Below, piece after piece: positions 1 through 5,230 of a stretch of 5,230 nucleotides of DNA (positions within the stretch are counted from its first letter, which is position 1; each line of letters starts with the position of its first letter). The stretch is from an uncultured Bdellovibrionales bacterium. Its GTDB lineage: Bacteria; Bdellovibrionota; Bdellovibrionia; Bdellovibrionales; UBA1609. The notes beneath the pieces are model-generated. The model saw only the letters and a program-made list of their open reading frames with translations. It was not told where the DNA came from and made no database searches. Made by a program: the position numbers and the translations under genes. The DNA lies in assembly GCA_937980625.1 (NCBI GenBank), contig CALJPJ010000205.1:1-5230 (forward strand), read 5' to 3'.

Positions 1-1
1 T

Positions 2-1435
2 GTTGATATTGAGCCATTGTTCGAGCATACAGACCTTCCGGCCGAGTTTCTCAGAGACCCTAGTTGTTGGCTAGAAGCACCTAAAGTAGAAAAATTTTTA
101 TACTTTCTAGAAAATCGTTTTAATTCAGACCACCCTGGTGAATCCCTAATTGAAAAAGTGGGCTTAGCCAACCATGAGTTAAGAACTTGGGGCGTCCTAG
201 ATAGTGTTTTAAAAATGATGATGGACCCACAAGATATATTCTTGCAGCCTCAGCGTTTTATTTCTTACTTTGTATCACCGGCACCACCTGTTATTCATAT
301 TATTAATAAGCCAAATAGCATTGAGTTTGAGTCACCTATAACTACTGATGAGTATCCGTTATTTGCTTTATACATGAAAAGTGTTTTTGAAGTCCTACCT
401 TGTTTTATGGGTAAGCCAGTAGCAACAGCCAGTTGGATGGGTACAAAAGTTTCTGTGGACTGGCATTCAAAGCAGGCTGATCTATTTTCAACTGAAAGCG
501 AAGAGCCTAATTATAATCCAGAGTTAGTTAAAGACCTTTTGACAAGTATAGAAAATAAAGAGCGTGAACTAGAAAATCAAATTGAGATTAACAATTTAAA
601 AAACTCAGAAATCAAAACTTTAAAAAACCGTTTGTCGCAATTTCAGTTATTAGACCCTAAAGAAATTCAAAAAACTAAGGTGAGCACCCAGCAATCTTTT
701 GAGGAGCTAGAAAAGGTTGTTAATATGCCCTTAATTAACATACAAAATCAAATGCTAAAAATGAGTGATTACTTAACTCGGGCTCAACAACTCATAACAC
801 TATTAGTTGGGCAAAATCGTCTAGATAAACAAGTCAAAGAAGCCATGAAGCGAGTGGATTGGGATCATATTAGGCAGCGCTTTACACATACAGTTCAAGA
901 TGGCGTTAATAATATTGAAAGTATCCGTAGAGAAATAGAAACCTTCAAATGCAAAGTTGAAGGAAGTGAGTTAGATTCAGATATGAAACTATCAAAGCTT
1001 GACTCAGTTATTGATCGCGCAGTTTCTACGTGGTCGGCTAAATTAAAAAATAGAAATATTTATATTGATAGAATGTTATTTTTTGGCCGAGATATTTTTA
1101 TTTCTCAATCAAACTTGATGAAGCTCTTTGAACTTATTCTTGATTTTTCTTCAGGCTCCACGTCTGATAAAGGCTATATAAGAGTTATGAGTCGTTCTCG
1201 GCCGCGCACTGCTGAAGTTGAAATTATTGATAATGGCCAGGGGATCGCTAAGGCATCACTTGAAAAGTTTTTGAAAAACCCATTTGTAAGTTCTGTAATG
1301 GCAGAGCATAAAGCAACTTTACAGTTAGTTGCTTCTGGGCCTGAAGGCTCCACATTGTTAATTCAAATCCCTACAATAGGAGTTAATTATGTCAAAAATA
1401 AGCAAAGTCCACGCCCGCCAAATCTTAGACAGTAG
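2..1435 (+). CDS. Histidine-kinase-like protein, probable pseudokinase (5' partial)
   Basis: The reading frame is open to the left window edge, so the true start is probably upstream; the first possible start inside is a TTG at 17, with no good ribosome site. Numbering from that TTG, residues 1-155 form a globular domain with no membrane segment. It has a faint resemblance to the ligand-binding domain of AraC-type regulators (low confidence). Residues about 172-215 are a charged coiled coil. Residues 225-310 resemble a DHp dimerisation domain of the HEINNPL type, but the matching stretch reads KVVNMPL, with K233 where the phosphoacceptor His should be. Residues 325-455 resemble a HATPase_c domain: the G1 box DNGQGI (405-410) is intact. 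The N-box reads ELILDF, with Asp376 in place of Asn, and the glycine-rich G2/lid is missing, leaving only about 40 residues after G1. I infer a cytoplasmic sensor or scaffold without normal autokinase activity. The final 17 or so residues are encoded inside the start of eno. Specific ligand and partner are unknown. Confidence 0.8.
   Translation, partial: VDIEPLFEHTDLPAEFLRDPSCWLEAPKVEKFLYFLENRFNSDHPGESLIEKVGLANHELRTWGVLDSVLKMMMDPQDIFLQPQRFISYFVSPAPPVIHIINKPNSIEFESPITTDEYPLFALYMKSVFEVLPCFMGKPVATASWMGTKVSVDWHSKQADLFSTESEEPNYNPELVKDLLTSIENKERELENQIEINNLKNSEIKTLKNRLSQFQLLDPKEIQKTKVSTQQSFEELEKVVNMPLINIQNQMLKMSDYLTRAQQLITLLVGQNRLDKQVKEAMKRVDWDHIRQRFTHTVQDGVNNIESIRREIETFKCKVEGSELDSDMKLSKLDSVIDRAVSTWSAKLKNRNIYIDRMLFFGRDIFISQSNLMKLFELILDFSSGSTSDKGYIRVMSRSRPRTAEVEIIDNGQGIAKASLEKFLKNPFVSSVMAEHKATLQLVASGPEGSTLLIQIPTIGVNYVKNKQSPRPPNLRQ
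1378..1382 (+). promoter_or_regulatory. Shine-Dalgarno for eno
   Basis: AGGAG lies 6 nt before the ATG at 1389, ideal spacing, and fixes the enolase start. It sits inside the coding sequence of the upstream kinase-like gene, so ribosomes finishing that gene pass over it. This supports translational coupling. Confidence 0.8.
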
Positions 1436-2663
1436 AGGTAATCCCACTGTAGAAGTAGAAGTCACTACAGAGTCAGGCTTTACCGGGCGCGCTGCTGTTC
1501 CATCTGGCGCATCCACTGGGGCTTATGAGGCTCATGAGCTAAGAGACCAAGATAGCTCTCGATATTTGGGTAAAAGTGTAGATGTGGCTATCACAAATGT
1601 AAAAGAAGGAATTGCCAGTTTGCTTATTGGTCAACCAGTGGATGAGCAAGAGTCACTTGATAATAAAATGATTGAACTTGATGGCACAGATAATAAATCT
1701 AATTTGGGAGCCAATGCGGTGCTTGGAGTATCAATGGCTTGCGCAAAAGCAGCATCATTAGAGCAAGGTTTAGATGTTTTTGAATACTTAGCTTTTGATA
1801 AAGCGAACTTAAAGTTACCCGTACCATTAATGAATATTTTAAATGGTGGGATGCATGCTAATAATGGTCTAGATGTGCAGGAGTTTATGATTGTTCCTGT
1901 GGGTGGAGGCAGCTTTAAAGAGGCTCTAAGAGCTGGTAGTGAGATATTTCATCATTTAAAAAAAATATTAAATAGCCAGTCATTATCCACTGCTGTTGGT
2001 GATGAAGGTGGTTTTGCCCCGGTATTAAAGAGTAATCGTGCTGCTTTAGAGTTAATTAGTACAGCTGTGGACAAAGCGGGTTATAAACTTGGTGACGATA
2101 TTTTATTTGCTTTGGATGTGGCTGCTACAGAGTTTTTTAAAGATGGTAAATACAATTGGGAAGGTCAGAAAATATCAAGTGCTGAATTGGGTGAGATATA
2201 TCAATCTTGGAAAAAAGATTTTCCAATACAAAGTATTGAAGATGGTTTTTCCGAAGATGATTGGGAAGGTTGGTGTGAATTTACAAAAAATTATGGCTCA
2301 AACACACAAATTGTTGGTGATGACTTATTTGTAACAAACCCTAAGAGACTTGGTAAAGGGATTGAGTTAAAAGCCGCTAACGCTTTACTTGTGAAGGTTA
2401 ATCAAATTGGTAGTTTAACAGAAACTAAAAAAGCTGTGCAAATGGCACAACAGGCATCATTTAGTACTGTAATGTCTCATAGAAGTGGAGAGACAGAAGA
2501 CACAATTATTGCTGACTTATCTGTAGCTATGGGAAGTGAGCAAATTAAAACAGGTAGTTTGTGTCGAGGTGAGCGCACGGCTAAATATAATCAACTATTA
2601 CGAATCGAAGAGAAGCTTGGCAGTAAGGCAGAATATAGAGGTCGACAAGCCTTTGGTCTGTAA
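1389..2663 (+). CDS. eno: Enolase (phosphopyruvate hydratase)
   Basis: Enolase reversibly dehydrates 2-phosphoglycerate to phosphoenolpyruvate in glycolysis and gluconeogenesis; it is cytosolic and Mg-dependent. At 424 aa it has the usual bacterial length. The N-terminal domain carries the family pattern ARQILDSRGNPTVEVEV and the flexible loop PSGASTGAYEA. The barrel domain contains every expected active-site element: H156 in NGGMHA, E165 in VQEFM, E206 in GDEGGFAP, metal ligands D243 (ALDVAA), E284 (SIEDGF) and D311 (GDDLF), catalytic K336 in LLVKVNQIGSLTET, H364 in SHRSGETED, and K387 in IKTGSLCRGERTAKYNQ. The ATG at 1389 has a strong AGGAG site and gives the conserved N-terminus. The gene overlaps the upstream kinase-like gene by 47 nt and is followed after 52 nt by the division gene. 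Met155 in NGGMHA is a position that varies across the family. Identity is essentially certain. Confidence 0.99.
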   Translation: MSKISKVHARQILDSRGNPTVEVEVTTESGFTGRAAVPSGASTGAYEAHELRDQDSSRYLGKSVDVAITNVKEGIASLLIGQPVDEQESLDNKMIELDGTDNKSNLGANAVLGVSMACAKAASLEQGLDVFEYLAFDKANLKLPVPLMNILNGGMHANNGLDVQEFMIVPVGGGSFKEALRAGSEIFHHLKKILNSQSLSTAVGDEGGFAPVLKSNRAALELISTAVDKAGYKLGDDILFALDVAATEFFKDGKYNWEGQKISSAELGEIYQSWKKDFPIQSIEDGFSEDDWEGWCEFTKNYGSNTQIVGDDLFVTNPKRLGKGIELKAANALLVKVNQIGSLTETKKAVQMAQQASFSTVMSHRSGETEDTIIADLSVAMGSEQIKTGSLCRGERTAKYNQLLRIEEKLGSKAEYRGRQAFGL

Positions 2664-2682
2664 AATAATATTTAAATTATTT
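2663..2682 (+). repeat. AT-only inverted repeat after eno
   Basis: AAATAAT (2663-2669) and ATTATTT (2676-2682) are perfectly complementary around a 6-nt loop, beginning at the last base of the eno stop codon. With no G/C pairs and no following U-tract it is unlikely to be an efficient intrinsic terminator; it may slow 3' decay of eno mRNA or simply reflect base composition. Confidence 0.3.
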
Positions 2683-2709
2683 GTTACTGAGGGAAGTTGA
2701 ACTTATAAT
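2681..2709 (+). promoter_or_regulatory. Putative sigma70-type promoter for ftsB
   Basis: TTGTTA (2681-2686, 4 of 6 to the TTGACA consensus) and a perfect TATAAT (2704-2709) are separated by exactly 17 nt. Transcription would be expected to start about 6-7 nt after the -10 box, at or beside the A of the ftsB ATG (2716). It would allow ftsB to be expressed independently of eno. The region is AT-rich, so chance occurrence cannot be excluded. Confidence 0.5.
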
Positions 2710-2715
2710 TTTAAT

Positions 2716-3042
2716 ATGAAGTCTATTTTAAAATTAAAAAACACATTTAATAATTTATTAGCAAGGCCGAGTAGAGTTTTATTACTTTGTGTTTTAGTAG
2801 TAGCTGCAAATTTAATTTTTAGAGGCGGTTTTTTTGAGTTATTAAGTCTTCGCCAAAATTTAAATAAAATTAAAGTAAAAAAAGAAAATTTGTCTAAAGA
2901 CATTAAAGACCTTGATATGAAAATTGTTAGAGCTTCAGACCCAGAGTTTCTTGAGCTTGAGGTGTTGAATCGCTTTGACCTTGCCCAAGAGGGGGATTTA
3001 ATTTTTGTCTTTTCAGACGATAAGGTGAAAAGAAAAAATTGA
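2716..3042 (+). CDS. ftsB: FtsB/DivIC-family septum formation initiator protein
   Basis: A 108-aa bitopic inner-membrane protein of the type that joins FtsL and FtsQ in the divisome and helps activate septal peptidoglycan synthesis. The sequence shows a short basic cytoplasmic N-terminus (K2, K6, K8, R17, R20), one hydrophobic membrane span at about 21-35, a periplasmic coiled coil at about 41-72, and a C-terminal segment DPEFLELEVLNRFDLAQEGD followed by LIFVF. That last segment matches the family pattern of a short helix, a Leu-Ala turn, an acidic Gly loop and a beta strand. Length is close to E. coli FtsB (103 aa). Position directly after eno is the usual place of ftsB in many proteobacteria. 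An in-frame stop at 2698-2700 excludes a longer form, so ATG 2716 is the start, yet no Shine-Dalgarno lies at normal distance (GAGGGA ends 21 nt upstream). The family is recognised by architecture and context; FtsB versus another DivIC-like paralogue cannot be settled here. Confidence 0.85.
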   Translation: MKSILKLKNTFNNLLARPSRVLLLCVLVVAANLIFRGGFFELLSLRQNLNKIKVKKENLSKDIKDLDMKIVRASDPEFLELEVLNRFDLAQEGDLIFVFSDDKVKRKN

Positions 3043-3045
3043 TTC

Positions 3046-3059
3046 ATAGTTTAAACTAT
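3046..3059. repeat. 14-bp perfect palindrome upstream of polA
   Basis: ATAGTTTAAACTAT is a perfect dyad starting 4 nt after the ftsB stop. It could be a dimeric repressor operator. Its right half shares the ACTATAA core repeated at 3090-3096 and, inverted, at 3119-3125. Function is unknown. Confidence 0.4.
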
Positions 3060-3072
3060 AAAAAGAACTAGC

Positions 3073-3085
3073 CTAATGACATTAG
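3073..3085. repeat. Short inverted repeat CTAATG-A-CATTAG
   Basis: A 6-bp perfect inverted repeat around one central base, in the ftsB-polA gap between the 14-bp palindrome and the longer hairpin. The 1-nt centre argues for a protein-binding dyad rather than an RNA hairpin. Short enough to be chance. Confidence 0.25.
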
Positions 3086-3089
3086 CACA

Positions 3090-3125
3090 ACTATAAGTAA
3101 AAAGTTATTTTACTTCGTTTATAGT
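3090..3125 (+). repeat. Bulged 13-bp inverted repeat in the polA leader
   Basis: The left arm 3090-3102 (ACTATAAGTAAAA) pairs fully with TTTTAC (3108-3113) and TTATAGT (3119-3125), with a 5-nt loop (AGTTA) and a 5-nt bulge (TTCGT) on the right arm. It lies 12 nt before the polA Shine-Dalgarno. The stem is A/T-dominated and lacks a trailing U-tract, so it is a poor intrinsic terminator. Its right edge contains TATAGT (3120-3125), a possible -10 box for polA, without a convincing -35. It may be an operator or an RNA structure. Confidence 0.4.
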
Positions 3126-3137
3126 GTTTCTTCATAT

Positions 3138-3142
3138 AGGTG
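3138..3142 (+). promoter_or_regulatory. Shine-Dalgarno for polA
   Basis: AGGTG lies 6 nt before the ATG at 3149 and supports this start, which also gives the family-typical N-terminus beginning just before the first metal ligand Asp8. Confidence 0.65.
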
Positions 3143-3148
3143 CTGCCA

Positions 3149-5230
3149 ATGAAAAAATTATTTTTAATTGATACCTTTGCATTTGTTTTTAGGTCTTATT
3201 ATGCCATTCCATCTATGGAAAATGAAAAGGGTGAGCCTACAAATGCTTTATATGGCTTTGTAAGTATGGTGATTAAAATTCTACGTGAGCACAAGCCAGA
3301 CTATGTCGCTTTTTGCTTTGACAGAATAGATGGCTCATTTCGTAATGATCTCTATAAAGAATATAAAGCTAACCGTGGAGATATGCCTGAAGACTTGGTC
3401 CCACAGATTCCTTACTTGCGTGAAATTTTAGATGCCTTTGGCTTGTATCATGTGGATGTAAAAGGCTTTGAAGCTGATGATATTATTGGGACCTTAGCCT
3501 ATTTTGGTAAAGATAAATCATTAGATACCTATATTATTAGTAGTGATAAAGATTTTGCTCAATGTGTTGCTCCAGGAATTACTTTGTTCGATCCAATGCG
3601 AGATAATAAGTATGATGTGCAAGGAGTCATTGATAAATGGGGGATAGACCCACATCAAATGATTGACTATTTAGCCATTGTTGGCGATGCCAGTGATAAC
3701 GTACCAGGGGTAAAAGGCATTGGTCCCAAAGGGGCGCAAAAGTTATTGGCTGAGTATAAAGATTTAGAAGGTATTTATGAAAACATAGATAACATTTCAG
3801 CTAAAGGGACAAAAGCAAAGCTAATAGCAAGTGAAGACCTGGCTTATTTATCAAAAGAGTTAGTGACAATAGCAACTAGTGTTGAGCTTGACGTAACAAT
3901 AAATGATTTAAAGCTAAGCCCAATTAATAGAGAAAAGTTAGTTAATATATTTAATCATCTAGGCTTTAAAAGTTTTGAAAAAAAACTATTTAAAGCTGAA
4001 GGTGACAACTATGAAACAGAAGTTAAAGTAACTACCCCTGTCAAAAAATCTAAAGCGAGTAATAAAACATTTAAAAAAGTGAACTTTAAAGAAGTGGTAT
4101 GTTCAGTTGATGAAGCTATAGATTTGATGGAGCCATATACTGATGTTTGGGCTTTGGAAACAACGAGAGGTTTGTACTTTCAAACTAAGAAAAAAATAAT
4201 TTTATTAGATGGCGATTTTTTAGAGTTAGGAAAAAAACTAGAAGGTCGACATCTAAGGTGGAAAGGGTTTGATGTAAAAACGACTTGGAAAAATTTAGGG
4301 TTATTAAATGTAAGTGTTCCTGCTTGGGATCAAATGTTAGCAGCTTATACCTTAAACCCAAGTAATATATCTAGTTTTGAAAAAATATATGAAGAGTACA
4401 CTGGAAATAAGCTCCCTGAATTATCCACCGCTTTAGACTATTGTAATGCTCACTTAGAGTTAGAAGCTGAGCTTTATGCTTTGCTTGAAGAAAAAAATGC
4501 ATTAGAAATTTATGAACAGGCAGAGCTTCCATTAGTGCCAGTTTTATATAATATGGAAAAAAATGGTATTTGTGTAGATACAAAACAGTTAGGTCAGCAA
4601 AGTAAAGACCTGGAGTCCGACTTAGCGACTTTAGAAAAGAAAATTCATAAAGAAGCTGGTGAAGCTTTTAATATTGCAAGCCCCAAACAATTAGGCCAAA
4701 TTTTATTTGAAAAAATGAAAATACCTGTTGTTAAAAAAAATAAAACTGGCTATTCAACAAGTGTCGATGTTTTAAATAAGTTAGCACCAGAGTACCCAAT
4801 TTGTAATATGGTTATTGAGTATAGAGAGCTTGCTAAATTAAAAAATACCTATGTTGATGCCTTGCCAGAGTTAGTAGATAAAGAAAAATCAAGAATACAT
4901 ACTGACTTTAGGCAAGCAGTGACTTCAACAGGGCGACTTTCCAGTAAAAACCCAAATTTACAAAATATTCCCATTAGAACAGAAAGAGGGCGTTTAGTTA
5001 GAAAGGCTTTTGTTGCACCTAAAGGAAAGGTTTTGTTGTCAATTGACTATAGTCAGATTGAACTTAGAGTTTTAGCTCATATTACAGGTGACCCTGGGCT
5101 TTGTAAGGCTTTTAAAAATGATTTAGATATTCACGCAGCCACCGCAAGTGAGGTTTTTGGCGTAAGTCTTGAGGACGTTACCTCTGAGATGAGGCGTAAA
5201 GCTAAAGCTGTAAATTTTGGAATTGCTTAC
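3149..5230 (+). CDS. polA: DNA polymerase I (3' partial)
   Basis: Family A polymerase for Okazaki-primer removal, gap filling and excision repair. The visible 694 residues run off the window. Residues 1-285 are a 5' nuclease domain with its acidic metal ligands present: D8, D58, E108/D110/D111 in GFEADDIIG, D133/D135 in SSDKDF, and D180/D183 in VGDASDNVPG, followed by the helix-hairpin-helix GVKGIGPKGAQKLL. A Lys-rich linker spans about 286-315. Residues about 316-445 match the 3'-5' exonuclease fold, but the DxE motif is replaced (WALETT, 334-339) and the YxxxD aspartate is His435; only D394 (AWDQM) and Y431 remain, so proofreading is probably lost. The polymerase domain follows: TSTGRLSSKNPNLQNIP, motif A DYSQIELR with catalytic D633, and the O helix RRKAKAVNFGIAY (R682, K686, F690, Y694), where the window ends. 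The rest of the fingers and palm, including the motif C aspartate, lies outside. By comparison with E. coli PolI the full protein should be roughly 850-860 aa. The N-terminal LIDTFAFVFRS is a slightly unusual version of the usual LIDG-type motif. Confidence 0.98.
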   Translation, partial: MKKLFLIDTFAFVFRSYYAIPSMENEKGEPTNALYGFVSMVIKILREHKPDYVAFCFDRIDGSFRNDLYKEYKANRGDMPEDLVPQIPYLREILDAFGLYHVDVKGFEADDIIGTLAYFGKDKSLDTYIISSDKDFAQCVAPGITLFDPMRDNKYDVQGVIDKWGIDPHQMIDYLAIVGDASDNVPGVKGIGPKGAQKLLAEYKDLEGIYENIDNISAKGTKAKLIASEDLAYLSKELVTIATSVELDVTINDLKLSPINREKLVNIFNHLGFKSFEKKLFKAEGDNYETEVKVTTPVKKSKASNKTFKKVNFKEVVCSVDEAIDLMEPYTDVWALETTRGLYFQTKKKIILLDGDFLELGKKLEGRHLRWKGFDVKTTWKNLGLLNVSVPAWDQMLAAYTLNPSNISSFEKIYEEYTGNKLPELSTALDYCNAHLELEAELYALLEEKNALEIYEQAELPLVPVLYNMEKNGICVDTKQLGQQSKDLESDLATLEKKIHKEAGEAFNIASPKQLGQILFEKMKIPVVKKNKTGYSTSVDVLNKLAPEYPICNMVIEYRELAKLKNTYVDALPELVDKEKSRIHTDFRQAVTSTGRLSSKNPNLQNIPIRTERGRLVRKAFVAPKGKVLLSIDYSQIELRVLAHITGDPGLCKAFKNDLDIHAATASEVFGVSLEDVTSEMRRKAKAVNFGIAY

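Noticed and set aside
17..19. TTG as the true start of the kinase-like gene
   Set aside because: The frame stays open to the window edge and no Shine-Dalgarno is seen, so the gene most likely begins upstream of the window.
1349..1377. Possible eno promoter TCCACA-17 nt-TACAAT
   Set aside because: The -35 matches only 4 of 6, and the start would fall around 1384, cutting off the strong AGGAG site that eno clearly uses.
1958..1965. A8 run in eno as a frameshift site
   Set aside because: The enolase frame continues intact with conserved sequence on both sides; such runs are expected in AT-rich DNA and no useful alternative product is apparent.
2089..2334. 81-codon + strand open frame inside eno
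   Set aside because: It lies wholly within the canonical enolase sequence in another frame, has no ribosome site and no recognisable motif.
2697..2708. TTG-AAC-TTA-TAA mini-ORF before ftsB
   Set aside because: Only three codons and a poorly spaced upstream GGGAAG; no evidence that it is translated.
2703..3047. 114-codon - strand open frame opposite ftsB
   Set aside because: It mirrors the ftsB gene, whose membrane/coiled-coil/C-terminal pattern is clearly the real product; the antisense translation is low-complexity Phe/Lys/Ser-rich.
4371..4583. 70-codon - strand open frame opposite polA
   Set aside because: It falls inside conserved polA sequence with no independent support.

Overview
The window is AT-rich DNA, most like a Gram-negative chromosome, with four genes on the + strand in tight order: a histidine-kinase-like protein (5' end outside the window), enolase (eno), a small FtsB/DivIC-type division protein, and DNA polymerase I (polA, 3' end outside the window). 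No RNA genes, mobile elements or CRISPR arrays were seen. An eno-ftsB pair is common in proteobacteria. The A/T-biased codon use and a soluble kinase-like gene beside eno would fit a Bdellovibrionota/delta-type bacterium, but that placement is inference only.

Positions 1-1435 encode a soluble sensor-like protein: a globular N-terminal domain, a coiled coil, a DHp-like two-helix region and a HATPase-like domain. It retains the overall kinase layout and a DNGQGI G1 box. It lacks the expected phosphoacceptor histidine, the N-box asparagine and the glycine-rich G2 lid, so it looks like a pseudokinase. Its last 47 nt overlap eno in another frame, and the eno Shine-Dalgarno lies inside it, which suggests translational coupling.

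Positions 1389-2663 hold a complete, canonical enolase with all catalytic residues. After a 52-nt AT-rich gap containing a good sigma70-like promoter comes a 108-aa single-pass membrane/coiled-coil protein (2716-3042). The promoter is placed so that transcription would begin at or next to the ATG, and no Shine-Dalgarno sits at a normal distance, so a leaderless mRNA is possible.

Positions 3043-3148 are an intergenic gap rich in inverted repeats sharing an ACTATAA core, directly before polA. polA (3149 to the window end) has an intact 5' nuclease domain, a proofreading domain that has lost most metal ligands, and a conserved polymerase domain cut off in the O helix.

The genes link glycolysis (eno), septum assembly (ftsB) and DNA replication/repair (polA), preceded by a probable regulatory protein. 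None is an obviously new system. The most unusual items are the degenerate kinase overlapping eno, the possible leaderless ftsB transcript, and the repeat-rich polA leader.
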